Part shown: one piece after another, positions 13,693-26,349 of the stretch | How the letters are laid out: each line of letters begins with the position of its first letter | How positions within the stretch are numbered: the stretch's first letter is position 1 | Assembly: GCA_013365365.1 (NCBI GenBank) | Contig: JABVXU010000430.1 | Coordinates: 1 to 46,954 of the forward strand | Direction: 5' to 3' | Length of the DNA stretch: 46,954 nucleotides | DNA from: Cruorifilaria tuberocauda | Taxonomy: Eukaryota; Nematoda; Chromadorea; Rhabditida; Onchocercidae | The notes under the pieces: model-generated | The model's input: only the letters and a program-made list of their open reading frames with translations | Told to the model about the DNA's origin: nothing | The model's database searches: none | Made by a program: the position numbers and the translations under genes

Positions 13693-14761
13693 TCTCCGTG
13701 TATCTAAAAGCTATTATTAAAATAAATCTGAAGAACTTGAAATCGAAGAGAAAAAAAAACTATCTAAACATGACAATTTCAATTTCTCATAATGGAAAAA
13801 TTGCTATCAAAGTTGCATGAACATTAGCTAGAGCATTTTCACGTAAGATTCGTAGAATCTCTCATAAAACACTCTAATTCCACTCACCCCGTCCACCATA
13901 CCAAATTCCCTCATCCATTGAGCTTTACAGATTTCCCGCATAAACCTGAAGTACTCGAATACGGAATTGATTTCTTGTAACACGTGGAGCACTATGAAAA
14001 TACTCTATCCCATCTAATCTTTATCTACATTATCGTTCTTCAAATTATGCATTCATTAATTCGGTTACACGTGGAATCATCAGTGATACAGTAACTCTAA
14101 CAAATTTCTGATTGAATTTGATAAGTTTAAAATTTTTTAACCTTTATTTACAGTCACTACAATGAGACATACATTTGCCTAATGAGTCCGTGAAAATTAT
14201 GCTACGTTTTTTACTCAGTGAAAGTAAGTTTTATTATATTTGACTGAGGTACTCTTAATCTTTTCTATCACTGTTACGTGTAGATATTCGTTACTTTTTA
14301 ATTTTATTCTCTTCAGCTACAATATCTTTTGTTTATTAGTACTTCGTAAGTAACGTATTAATACCAACAAACAAAATATATCATGGTTGAAGAGATGACA
14401 AAATTAACAGAAGCAATTATTAAGTAACTGATATTTATTTTTTGGTGGATTTTTACTGATAAAATCCATTGAAATCTACAAAAAAAAATCACGCTTTTTT
14501 CAAAGTTTCATCATTCTGTATTTATTCCTCGAAATTCACAATGTTTTTCTACTTCCCTTTAATCTCCAATAATAGTAATTTCTTAACGTTACATGAATAA
14601 TTTTTAAAAACTTTATTTTAATTTTTCCCACGAAGATATTTTTCAATTTTCTAGTGAAATATCATGTGAAGTGCGTTCGGTCATTTCTGGAATTTTTGCA
14701 GTAATAAAAAAAATAAATATTTAGATATATTATTATTCCTGCATATAAATAAGTTGGAAAC
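13693..14761. promoter_or_regulatory. Shared head-to-head promoter region, imb-1 / ufd-1
   Basis: The starts of the importin beta gene (minus) and the UFD1 gene (plus) lie about 1.07 kb apart, so this interval must hold the promoters of both. I see no TATA box at a convincing position and no long open frame. A+T content is high throughout. The role is inferred from gene arrangement. Confidence 0.5.
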
Positions 14762-17671
14762 ATGTTCGATGGTTTTGGAGCGATGATGTTTGGAGCACCG
14801 GTTCGCCCGTTTGATTTGCAACTTCGGTGCTTCTCGGCAGCATTTTATGAAGGAGCAGATACGAAGAAAATAAATGAGTTGAATCATGGTGGAAAGGTAA
14901 TGTGAATTTCACTTTCTTCTTTAAATGAAAAAAAATTTAGAATCGAATGTGTATGAAATGTTGCATTGTATTTGTTGATAGTTATTTCTTTGGATTAGTG
15001 AAATAACCAATAAAAAAGTTCTTTCATTATTTCATCTCTTCTTATGAACGAAGAAAAGAACGAGTTTCGTCCTATCCGTAAATAGGAGCAACATAAAAGA
15101 AATTTTCCACTCTCATTTTTTAACATTAAAAAAAATAGATATTTTGTTTCGTCTTTGCCTGATGGAAAAAGCTTACAACTCATTGCTCAAAATCATGCAA
15201 TTAGAAAAAATGAAGGATTTTAAATATTATTCCCAATGATTTGTTCATATTTTATTGACCAAGTAGTCGTCAAGTAACGAAAATTTTTCATAATATTCGA
15301 TATACTGGGAAATATGGAAAAAATATTTATAGAATTTGTTTTATATTACTACTCATAATTTTTCATTCAGATTTTACTTCCACCATCGGCTTTGGATCTA
15401 TTAGTTCGTCTCAACATCGAATATCCGATGATGTTCAGAGTGCAAAACTTGAATGATTCAGGATATTCAACACATTGCGGCGTCTTGGAATTCTTAGCTG
15501 AAGAGGGACGTTGTTATCTTCCATCATGGGTAAGTTAGATTGAGTAAAGTCATTGAATATGGCATAAAAGAATGTGATTCATAAAAGAGCAACGAAAATC
15601 GTACATTTCGTTTTTTTGTCGAGATCTGTTTCGAATGCTTTAGTTGCATGATAAATACTGAGTAAATATCTCACAGCATGTTATAGCAGATTAAATTTTG
15701 AGAATTTTAGTAATCTCATCAAAATTATCTTGGAAGCAAGCTTACCATTTTTTTTTTGCAGATGATGCGTCAATTGCACCTTAATGAGGGTGAATGTGTT
15801 CGAATAACATATGCTACATTACCTAAAGCGACATATACGAAGCTGAAACCACAGTCTGCAGATTTTCTAGCCATTTCAAATCCAAGAGCTGTGCTCGAAG
15901 TGGAACTACGGAAATTTGCTTGTCTTACAAAGGGAGACATTATTGCTGTTGAGGTAACATTCGGCGATTTTCACTTTTAACAATTTAATGGAAATAGCAT
16001 ATAACTCATAGATTATTTAATTTAATATAGAATTATATAGTGATGATAATTTTTAATCTAAAAGTTGTTTTGAAGGATGCATATCAAGAATATTCAAGCA
16101 TTTAGTGATAACGACGAAACATTAGACAGTTATCTGCTAATAAGAATATAATATTAAGATATTTAGTTTATAATTTCAGTCTCTACGACAAATGAGGAAG
16201 GAAATTAAGGGTGGACTGATAGCAATTGTACTTTCAGGATTAGATTGTCAGTAAAAATAGGAATAAATTACAAATCATCTTACCGTTTTGTTATTTATCT
16301 TGGAGTCTTTGCTGTTTGTTAAAATACATTTGTAGTAATTTTCTTCCTTATCTGCAAAGTTTTTTTCAGTACAATGATCAAATTTTGGAATTTTTGGTAA
16401 TGGAAGTAAAACCTGGAAGAGCTGTTTCAATCATCGAATGTGACATGAATGTAGAATTTGATGTACCAGAGGGTTATGTTGAACCTAATACAAATGCAAC
16501 GTCCAGTTCGAACGCAGTAGTAGGTTTCGCCTGTTATAATTTTTCGTGTTCTAATGAAGTTTTAGAAGAAAGAAACTTTATTGATTTAAAGTAAGACAAC
16601 ACTCACTTTCATCTCTAAGCGTTTTCGAAGAAAAGTGGATAAGAATGCAAAATGTTGCGACAAATTGACTTAGTGGCTTAATCTAAAATTTTCATCGGTA
16701 ACTAAAATGGCTGACCATAGCTTACCTTTTATTTATTTCATTATTTCATTAGATATCAAATGTCAGGATGAGGAACTCAATTTGTATAACAATTTATATT
16801 GTAAGTTTTAATTGGTAGTCAGGTGTTTACTTTGACATGGATTATCAAAGATTGAATTTGTTCAAAAATTGGAAATGAAGCTAATTAATCATTCTCAGCC
16901 GATGTCGTCTGCATCAGCAGATGAAGCAGGAACGAAAGGTAGTGGATTCAAAGCATTTTCTGGTACAGGTCATCGTTTGGACGGAAAATCGAAGTCATCG
17001 ACAACTTCACTGAATGAAGTGGAAGCAACTGAACGATCACTTCCTCAGTTAACTGTTAATACTAATTATATACCTGGAAAACTGGAATTTGTAAGGTTGG
17101 ATCTCTATCTTTTCTTTGAAGTAAAAAAAATTAAAGTTTCTTTTGCTAAAGACGTATGCTATATTCAACATGATATTTCATCTTTAGAGAATTATTCTAT
17201 GCAGTTGAATCCTTTAATAATGTATTCATACGATGAGTAAACTATTTTTTGATCTTGATAAATTCATATACAGTCACTGGAATCGTTTCATTTTCTTCTT
17301 CTGATATAAAGGACTGTTTGGTATATCGATTATATGTATTTTTTTGTTAATAAATCATCATTTTATAGCATAATCGTAATTAGCTTGAAGGTTTTAACAA
17401 CATACTTCACTGTACTTATACAGTTTATACTTTGACATTCTGATAGGTTGTGAGGTTATTTTTAGTTGAGGATTACCTATTTCATCGAAATCAAGTTTAA
17501 GATAAGTGTAAAACAAACGTAATTAAAATTTTTTGCTTATATTGCAGATATCAATATAAATGTCGTTCACTTATGGAGAAAGAATTAACCGAAGCAGCGA
17601 CAGGGAAGAAAACCGGTAATACAGCGCCTTTCGAAGGTGGTGGGCATGTGTTACGCGCTACTAGACGGTGA
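14762..17671 (+). CDS. ufd-1: Ubiquitin recognition factor UFD1
   Basis: UFD1 pairs with NPL4 as the adaptor that brings ubiquitinated proteins to the Cdc48/p97 ATPase for extraction and degradation (ER-associated degradation, chromatin, replication). Six exons, 318 residues: 14762-14896, 15371-15529, 15762-15953, 16370-16519, 16899-17095, 17548-17671. Residues 1 to about 190 match the UFD1 double-psi barrel domain, including [13 protein letters not shown] and a segment around [10 protein letters not shown]. Two p97-binding SHP-type motifs are visible: [10 protein letters not shown] (about 232-241) and FEGGGHVL (about 306-313). The human protein has 307 residues and the same order. The exon 4 donor (GTA then GTAGGT at 16520) was chosen because it keeps phase; nearby alternatives would change one or two residues in a Ser/Asn-rich linker. 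Confidence 0.94.
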
Positions 17672-18872
17672 TAGTAATTTGAACCTACTAGCATTCCAAA
17701 CTAGAAAAAAATATCCTGCGCATTAACTGCTAACTAACTGGTATAAAAATTTACTTTCTGAGTTTTGTTTAAGTCACAGTGCAGTATTAAAACAATCGAA
17801 AGAGGAACAGTCAGTAAGTGGAAGAGTTACAAAAATGGCGATGTAAGTCGGACGGGTGATAATTTTCAGTATCGATTGGATCTGTAAAAAGACTTTAAAC
17901 AGAATATTATTTCAGTTTTTATCATTATGAATGCTTTGTTTTAGATAATCTTTGAATAACGAAGATTATGGCAAAGTCTTATCAAATATGAATTTGTTTG
18001 TTTACTATTCATACAAGAGAAATAACAGAAGAGATATCTTAGGATATTGATGAATGGTCGATGAGATTGCAGAGACAAGTGAAAAAAAGGCTCTGAAAAA
18101 AATTTTGTCTAATGAAATTTATCAGAGATTTAGTTGTTCGTTATGTTACAGTAAATCCTTGGATTTATAATTGAATTTTCTCTTTGACATTTCGGAAGCA
18201 TTTGTGCTTCTCCCTTTAGCACATCAAGTAAATATTGAGTTATTAATAACTGTTTCAAAAAAAAATTAGTAAAACAATTAGATGAGCAACTATTACTTTA
18301 TCTTTAGCAGCATTTCATAAAAGAGGGAAAGAAAGAGAGTTGAAAGGAAAGTTAATTAGAAAGAAGAATGAAAACAAAGCAGTTACGTCTTTTTTTTTTG
18401 AAAAAATGAAGCAAGAGAAATGGATGAATTGAAAAAGTATAGAAGTTAAGTTCAAACAAGCCTACTCTCGATCTATTTGATGTTACATTTTAAAATGACT
18501 GAAAGTTTTCAAGCGAACTCATCCACTTCTTCCCTCTTTTCCTCAATTCTTATCATCCATTTCCTCTACTTGAAGTGATTTTTTCTCAATGATAAATTGG
18601 AATTACTTCAATAAATATACTCCCATTAGCCAATACTATTTTAACTTTTCCAAATTGATATCTTATAGGCAAAAAACAAGGGAAAAAAAATTACATGGGA
18701 ATTTATGTTAACAAATATTTTCTTATCAATCAATATTTCAATTCTCTTTTTTTCACTTATCATTTATCCTTGCTTGTATAATACGATAGTGATTTATGAG
18801 AAATTTTAAATTTAGATTTCAAATTGAAGAATATACGTATAAATACGCGTGCATTAATTTCTTACAGTATAA
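17672..18872. other. Intergenic, A+T-rich
   Basis: About 1.2 kb between UFD1 and the next gene on the same strand. It should hold the UFD1 3' UTR and the next promoter. The spacing is too wide for a typical nematode operon. I see no tRNA, no repeat of note and no coding exon. Confidence 0.5.
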
Positions 18873-21086
18873 ATGAATGAACGATATGTGAGGAAACAAA
18901 TAAAGGTATGTTATGTACCTGAAAAATGAATTAGATATCTGATAATGAATAAATTAAGTAAATAATAATTTTAATAAATAAATAAAAAATATATTTAAAA
19001 ATTTACAAATAATTTTAATAAATAAATAAATAATAATTTCAATAAATTTAATAAATATCATAAGTCATTCGTTAACTTTCAAAATTACAGACATAATTCT
19101 CAAATATACATATACATATACATATCTGAAATAAATATTTTCAGTTATTCATTAACTTTTAAAGTTAAAAATACAATTCTCAAATATACTTCTACATCAG
19201 ATCATACTGGTTGTATATACATATCTTCTATATCGTATGGGATATATATCTATTCTTATAAATCTTATCGTTTTACTTTTCAAAAATCTTTGAATTCCTA
19301 ATTTAATAGAAATACATCATACAACCTGTTCAAAATGAATAGTTTAAATTTGAAACGATAAATACCAAAATTATTTGTAATTATTCAAAAGATTCAAAAT
19401 TATAGGATAATAAATGCGATTACTGTAATCACTGTAACAGCGATCACTGTAACAACAAGAAGAAAAATGTAATATCACAAAAAGTTTGCAAACAAGTATG
19501 AATCTGTAAATTACTATAATTCATTAATAGATTTTTCAATTCCAATTATTTTTTTTATATTTCGCTATTTAAATATTAATTATTTGTTAATTTCTCAATT
19601 CAATATTTCTACTGTATTTTCTAAAAATTTTTGAGGGGGAAAAAACAAAGAACAGAACAATTTTGCATTTGTTTTTTTTTCTTAGCTTAAAATATCAAAT
19701 TCCTCAAAATGAAATTTCTTACTTACTTTCTCGAATTAACTTAATATGAAATTGAAGGCTTTTTTATTTTAAAGGCTTTATCGTCTAATTCTTCAAGAAA
19801 TTCATCATCGACACTAATCGTTGCATCAGTTTTATGGTCAATAATTATTGTTTTCTTTCAATTTATTCAGGATTTGCTAATCGTAATAACAAATTACTTT
19901 TCGAATACTGATAATACAGGTACTGATTGATTTTTACGAATGATAACTTAAAATTTTCCATAAACTGAAGCTATTTTAATTTCAAATTGAAATTACTTAA
20001 TATGAGAAAATATTTTTCAGTATGTCGTGCAGAAAAGAGGATCAATGAAGCGAAAGATAATGAAGTGTTAAGAAAGAAGGATGACGATAGCATACATCTA
20101 AAACAATGGTCTAATATTTCCAGGATGGTTAATAATTAAGCTGAAATTTTAAAATTACTTTATTAAATTAATTTATTCACGAATTCTTGTCTTCTGTTTC
20201 TTCATTACTTTTATAAATTTCAGTTATCATCAATGATTAGTATAATCAGCACAAACTTTTCCTTTTAAAAAAAAAACCTTTATATCTATATTAGTATAGA
20301 AATTTGAGCTCGTTTGAATTGCTTTAAATTTTTTATTTAACTTGAACTTTAATTTAAAAATGGAATTCTAATTTCATTTATTGCTATTTGTTAGTCATTC
20401 TTATTGTTCAGGAATATTTACAGGTAAATGAGTTTGCAAATGTAGAGCTTTGTCGTGGTGAAGATGATATATCGACTTACGGAAATGATTTCTCTTTGAT
20501 AGATTCCGGTATTGGTTCACGGCCTAGTTCACGTGCGAACACGAATGAAACGTTATTATCGGAATGCACCGAAGAATCTGGATTGATGCATCCATCATTT
20601 CGATATCGCATGAGAAACTGGTGTGATAAAGATGATTATGGTAATGTTTTGAAGATTTTAATTAGTATGAAAAAGATTTTTTTTTTAAATTTTCCAATCT
20701 AAATATTAATTTTTCGACTGATTTAACTGATGATTCACGTGAACGTGAAATTCACGTGGAATCTGAAGATTTCAGTTATGAAATATTTATAAAACTAAAC
20801 AGTTTAATTTCTAATGTTTTCAGAACAGTCAGAGTTAAGAGGTGATATCAATCACGTGTCACGTGAATTAACTCGAGCGCGTTATAATTATTTTGCTAGA
20901 TCACCTCAATATCGATCAGCTCGTCAGGATTTATCCATTACACGTCATGTTGCTCGAGTCCGAAATGCACACGGCAAACGAGCTAAATCAGCTGTTGCAA
21001 CGATGCGTCATCGAAAATCGGAATCCGGAATTGACTCTTCTGAGAACAATTCTATCTTTCACAAAGATTTCAAACGATTTTACTAA
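18873..21086 (+). CDS. Uncharacterised 226-residue protein with DSGIGS motif
   Basis: I do not recognise this protein. Five exons join with agreeing phases: 18873-18905, 19871-19919, 20021-20127, 20412-20640, 20824-21086. The two 5' exons are short (11 and 16 codons) and less certain than the last three, whose base composition and open frames are clear. The start sits 4 bases after a TTTCTTACAG acceptor, as expected for a trans-spliced message. The protein is polar: a Lys/Glu/Asp-rich N-terminal part, a Ser-rich acidic middle with DSGIGSRPSSR (from about residue 94), and a basic Arg/His-rich C-terminal part (RYNYFARSPQYRSARQD and following). There is no signal peptide or membrane segment. DSGIGS fits the phosphodegron read by beta-TrCP-type F-box proteins (LIN-23 in C. 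elegans). It is probably a regulated cytosolic or nuclear protein; the function is unknown. Confidence 0.7.
18960..19200. repeat. Small tandem duplications inside an intron
   Basis: Within the first intron of the DSGIGS gene. AATAATTTTAATAAATAAATA is present twice (about 18964 and 19006). A second pair (about 19066-19130 and 19146-19190) shares ATTC-TTAACTTT and AATTCTCAAATATAC. These are simple A+T-rich slippage-type duplications. Confidence 0.5.
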
Positions 21087-22173
21087 AAAGCTAAAAAAAA
21101 TTTGCATGATAGATTGATAAGAACAATGATAAGATTTTTTGTTGATTACGAATTACAAAAATTAGAAAAAAAACTTTTGTATGAGTACTTTTTTAATATG
21201 CTCAAATTTCATGAAAATTCAACTATCTCTGTGAACTAAAATATTACTTACTATTAACGCTTATTATATTAATTGAATTAAATATTGCAAGAATTTAATA
21301 TAAATTTCCAATTTAATCTTATCATTTGATGTTTCAAAATGAAAATTTAGCAAGTTTGAAGAAAAGTTTTAAAAAGATTTTTTGAAAAAATTAAAAAAAA
21401 AGAAGGAATCAATCATTGAATGAAATTTTTATTTCTTGCAATAATCCATTGAAATTTCATTATCATGGTTACTGATCATTACTACGGATAAATTTAATAT
21501 TCTTCTTCTGAATATGAATAAAGATTATATTTTACATCACTTTATTTCGATCTCATTTGTTACTTAATTACTTGAAATCGAAATAAAATTACAATCGATA
21601 CCGGTAGAAAAAGATTGAATTGAATTAAAGAGAATTTGAAAAGATTACATTGAGAATTAAGAAAGTGCAAAAATTGAAACAATTGCTACGAATGCGTAAT
21701 TTTTCAATTTAATTAATGAAGAAGAACAATATTTTTTTTTTTAATATTAATTAAATCATAATTAAATCTTCCATTAAATCACATATCACATTATATCACT
21801 ATCATCACATTACATCACATCACATCACATTCAAACCAGATATCATTAAATCATTAAATTACATAGTCTCACGGTATATTCCTGAAATATTACATAAATA
21901 TTAGCATCAAAAATAATTAAGGAAATTTCAATTAATTTCATAATTATTTTATTTCATTTAAATACTCAATTCTAAATATAGCTATACCAAAAAAAGATAC
22001 CTGTAAATTAATTCCTCTATCAATTTAAACTTATCAGTGATAATTTCAGAAATATTGAATTCTCAATCGGCCGAACTATTCACCTGACCGATTTTCAGTA
22101 GCAATTATTCATTCCCTCCTTCTAATTCAAAAAATGAAACTTATCGAATTCGAACGTTTCTGTTTAAGCATAG
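21087..22173. other. Intergenic, A+T-rich, with an ATCAC microsatellite
   Basis: Holds the probable 3' UTR of the preceding gene and a short degenerate ATCAC/ATTAC repeat at about 21779-21831. I see no coding exon. The 3' end is the 5' flank of the tRNA gene. Confidence 0.5.
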
Positions 22174-22245
22174 TCCTCGGTAGTATAGTGGTAAGTATCC
22201 GCGCCTGTCACGTGCGAGACCCGGGTTCGATTCCCGGCCGGGGAG
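22174..22245 (+). tRNA. tRNA-Asp (anticodon GTC)
   Basis: Complete cloverleaf of 72 bases. The acceptor stem TCCTCGG pairs with CCGGGGA with one T-G pair, and G follows as the discriminator base. The D arm contains the A box TAGTATAGTGG. The anticodon loop CTGTCAC places GTC at 22207-22209 on a five-pair stem. The T arm has the B box GGTTCGATTCC. A TTTTT run at 22253-22257 is the RNA polymerase III terminator. No intron and no CCA are encoded, as expected for a eukaryotic nuclear tRNA gene. Confidence 0.97.
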
Positions 22246-23121
22246 AGTGAGCTTTTTCGTTGTTTATCAATTGAATTAGGTAATTGAATTTAGCTTTCAC
22301 CTTGCTATTATGTGCGATAGAATAAATTTCATGAGAAAATAGAAAGCAAAAAAAGTTCAATTTATGGATGAAAGTGTAAGGAAAGTTCGAAAAATTACTG
22401 CACAGATATGGGGAAATTTAGTTGAACAACTTTGAATTTTTCACTTAATAAGATTATAAAATTTCACTTTCACTCCGTAGCTCTTTACAGTCTATCGTTT
22501 TAATGATTTTGCTTATTTAATCGTTATTTGCATGTTAATTTTGAAGTATACAAATGGCATGATAGAATTATTCCAATTTTATTCCCTTCAATTTAGATTT
22601 TATTGAAATCCTTTGCACGACCGTTGATTTTGATACTGATAGTGCATAATAGCATACCATAACATGCTCTGAGAATTATTGAGATAGGAATTTATGAAAA
22701 GAAATATATCGTAAACCAAAAAAGAATGCTGGTATACTAACGCGTCCGTCATTATTTTTTCCAAGCTTTCAATGATGATGAAAATCCCTCTGATTTGCTA
22801 ATACCGAGTAGTTCTTAGATTCTTACACTATATCTTTCAGTATTCTAAGACTACCTATAAAGTGCTGCTAAATCGCAGCCAATTAAGCATAGAGAGCATT
22901 TGCTCCTATAAAATTGAATGAGAAGATATAACCATCTTCTCTCATTATTTCTGCAACAGAACTGCAAAACGATCAATCTTTTCTACAGACAAGAGTTGCC
23001 AAATATTGTTAAGAACGGTCCAAAATTATAACCGTAATATTCGCATGCTGCATCACACAATTAATATCAGTCATAATTTATTACGCTAAAACTATTCAAA
23101 TTAACAGCAAAAAAAGATGAA
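22246..23121. other. Intergenic between tRNA-Asp and rpl-22 3' end
   Basis: About 0.9 kb. It holds the tRNA terminator at its start and the 3' UTR of the ribosomal protein gene (minus strand) at its end. I see no coding exon or repeat. Confidence 0.5.
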
Positions 23122-24192
23122 TCAAGATTCATTGTCACTAGCGTCTTCATCATCCTGATTAATCTGGAAATATCTTAATTCATATGTATCCTTCGAAGAC
23201 GCTACCACTCTCAACCAATCACGAAGTGAATTGCGCTTCAAATATTTCTTAGTGAGGTATTTCAGGTATCTCTTTGAAAATGGAATCTGAAAATCAATGC
23301 AGTATAAGTTTAACATTTAAAACCGATATCCATATAAATAGTAGGTATATATTTGTCTTACAGCACAGTTATTCTCAAAGTGATTAAATTTACATGTTGA
23401 AAATTGACTTATAGAAACTTACTTCCGACGTAAGGATAAGTTTTGTTTTGGCAACTTCCAGTCTCACACCATTTGCTGCCATCGTACCAACTTTTCCATT
23501 AACTTTGATACGTTCGTTTAGAAACGTCCCCTGCAAACAAGACATCCGGTCTCACTAAGGGAATGCAATATGCAGAGGAAGCTGTTAAGCATTCCTATTG
23601 CATATTTTACCCTATGCCTGATATCTTCAGCATACAGAAACGATAACTCTGTATTGCCCTTTGTTATTAAAATGTTTATAAAGAATGACAACCATGTGAA
23701 TCATGATACTGTAAACCAAAATACAGATCTAATATTATTCCACATAAAATCATCCTGAATTTTCTCATAACAAGATTAAAAAAAATCTGTGACCGTCCTG
23801 CAGATTCACTAAAGCACTTGAAAGCTGAAATGGGATGTGCAAGACGGTTATTTTAATTTTCCTCCATCCCCCAAAAGCTACAGAACTTTTATTGGAACTG
23901 TAACGTCAGAAAAGATGAGGTAAACGTAATAGTATCATCCCTTTATCAAGATAATTCCTACCTCTATCACACTATTCCTAAATCCCTATTAAATAATAAC
24001 GATCAAAAAAAAAAAAGAAACACTCACAAAATCATTCACATTCATAATACCATCTTCCACAGGATTTTTACATTCAATATGATACTTTATAGTTTGCTTC
24101 TTCTTCTTCTTCTTTGCTTTCGTCTTTCCACTATCCAATTTCTTGCTCCGTTTTGGTGCGCTATGCTTCTTAACTTTTGGTGCTGCTACCAT
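23122..24192 (-). CDS. rpl-22: 60S ribosomal protein L22 (eL22)
   Basis: Component of the large cytosolic ribosomal subunit that binds 28S rRNA. Three exons on the minus strand: 24028-24192, 23423-23530, 23122-23286, giving 145 residues. The core matches eL22: a [15 protein letters not shown] segment, [13 protein letters not shown], then [27 protein letters not shown] and an ELRYFQIN strand, ending in the usual acidic tail ([10 protein letters not shown]). It is longer than the human protein (128) because of a Lys-rich N-terminal extension (about residues 1-33), likely rRNA-contacting. All three exons join in phase 0. A GTTGTAG acceptor lies just before the start codon, consistent with trans-splicing. 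A CT/GA-rich tract about 250 bases upstream may belong to its promoter. Confidence 0.95.
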
Positions 24193-25173
24193 TACTACAA
24201 CTTTAGCTTATTTTTAGCTATTTTAAATTAATAAAATCACAATTGCATTAACCTAAACGATACAACACAAAAGTAATAAACAAAAGACAGCAGAAAGCCC
24301 AAATTAAATTACCAAACAGAAATTAACCCAAAACACCGAAACACATATACCCAAATATACCAACCACATCCGTTATGAAAATTCTCATCTCAATGAGATT
24401 CAACATGTTCAGTGGCGAATAGATAATTCCACACCTCTCTCTCTTTCTCTTTGTCTCTCTCCCTCTCTACTTGAAAATAGATTCCTAGCATTTGTATCAC
24501 TAGCATTAAAATTTAATTTACTGGATATTTAGAGATTTTGTTAAATCTAAATATGATTATTCTCAATTGTTCCCAGTTGTTTCGTTTGTGAATTTTAAAG
24601 TAGAATGAATCTGGGAACTTTCTAAGTTTATACTTTAAAATGACCTATCATTTTACATCAGTTAAATCCTTTTACCCATAATAATACTAACAGTGCCAAA
24701 TTATGAAATCATGAACTAGTTATAATATAAAAATTTTATAGCTAATTATTAGCTAGCAACTTAAAAAAAATATTGTTTCGATATGTCGTTCATTATCAAG
24801 CAACCACAAGTCAGATATGCCATGAAGGCTCTGTTTTTCTTTTTTACAGCTTATAAACTTATTTTAAACACTTATACTAAAATAGTAAAGTACAGTTCAG
24901 AATAGTCATGTTAATGATAGCTTTTGAATCATTTAACTTATGTAGTTAATGAATGACTGGGATATAAAATTGAAAAAACAGCGAATAACTATCAGAAGAA
25001 ATGTTTATTTACATCTTAAATTACACTTTGCTTTTAAAAAGTTACTGTGATGTTAGTATAACAATATACTTAGGACTGAAGGAATATAATCAAAGATGCT
25101 CTGAATTAAGTAATGTAAGAACGAATTAATTGTATTTATAACTTATAACTGATGTGATAATGTGACGTAAGGG
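24193..25173. promoter_or_regulatory. rpl-22 upstream region with CT-rich tract
   Basis: About 1 kb between the rpl-22 start and the 3' end of the next minus-strand gene. A striking pyrimidine tract on the plus strand (about 24436-24470; CT dinucleotide runs) reads as GAGAGA on the rpl-22 sense strand. GAGA-like elements are common in promoters of highly expressed genes, but its role here is inference. Nothing else is seen. Confidence 0.4.
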
Positions 25174-26159
25174 TTAAGTAACTAAAGCTAAGGATTTTTT
25201 CACCTTATTATATTCCTCAGCCAATTGTTTCAATCTGTATTTTATACTAGCTATTTCACATATCAATGGAAGTGCTTTTATAATATCATTTCGAGCAGCT
25301 TTTGCACACAGCGGTTCCAGGATACCAAACGGACGAAAGTGACAGCCCTTACTTGCTTGATTTAGTGCATCATTTGGTACCAAAGAAAATATCCCATTTG
25401 AGTTTATTTCAACCCTGCAAACAAACAAAAGTGGTTATTACGAACGAAAATTTATAGAAGATGGAATCCAATGATATTCATCTTCATTTAGTTCCAACTA
25501 TTTGGTTCATAAAATCCTACTTAACCACTTTTCTTGCAAACATTTCACTGCTTACAAGTGATTGAAAAAAATCAACCGTTCCTTTTGTGTAATCAGCAAA
25601 TCATTTTGGCACTATATGGGTGCTGAGTTTGTTGAAAAATAGTCACGAAATTATTCCATGGAAATATTTCATTTCATTTATTTCTTATCAAGATATCCAG
25701 TGTCTAGCACATTTATTACTTTTTCTTTTGGATGGCCAAATATTTGTGAAAAAAAAAAGTAAGACAGAAAATTCATACATCAAAAATTAAAAAATCTAAA
25801 TCATCCCGTGAAATTTTACAACTACACATATTACTCGCTGAAATTGATAAATAATAAATTTGAAATAGTTAATAAAGCAATGATTATCTAAAAACAAACC
25901 GAACAATTGGTTCCAAGTCGCGGTTGTCAATAACCGCTGCACTTGTTGCCGATAATCCTATAAGTGACCTAAAAATGACACAACTTTCAGAGAAATAGCA
26001 TAATACGATTAAAAATTCATCTATCTAAAATAGTTTTCAAATAAAAGGATGAATATTGTACCTTATCCAATGTTGAATGAAAAAATTTATAAGAAAACCT
26101 TACAGCAATACTTCCCCAGATGAACAACTAGAAGACTTCTCTATTCCACTTCTAACCAT
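25174..26159 (-). CDS. Uncharacterised small protein, C-terminal coiled coil
   Basis: I do not recognise this protein. Three exons on the minus strand: 26104-26159, 25900-25968, 25174-25414, giving 121 residues with matching phases. It has a Ser-rich N-terminus, a middle segment SLIGLSATSAAVIDNRDLEP, a compact region (HFRPFGILEPLCAKAARNDI) and a C-terminal helix rich in Lys/Glu/Leu heptads (about residues 92-117) that looks like a coiled coil. No signal peptide or membrane segment is visible. The start follows a possible acceptor (ATATCTAG). Alternatively this is the 3' half of one gene with the frame at 26350-26741: a donor overlapping that frame's stop (AA then GTAAAT) joined to an acceptor just inside this first exon (GGTTAG) keeps the frame open. 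Sequence alone does not decide. Confidence 0.55.
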
Positions 26160-26349
26160 GTTTTAAATACTAGATATAATAAGAAACTGTGTCAAGGCTT
26201 TATTCGGTTCATATCAAGCAAAAATAAGACTAAAATCTATTGATGAGTAACAAGTTTGTGATCAAACATAACTTTTTTAAATTCAGTCAATAAATCTCCA
26301 ACAAATGACCAGAATTTGTAATTAACATTAGCAAATTAAAACAAAAAAT

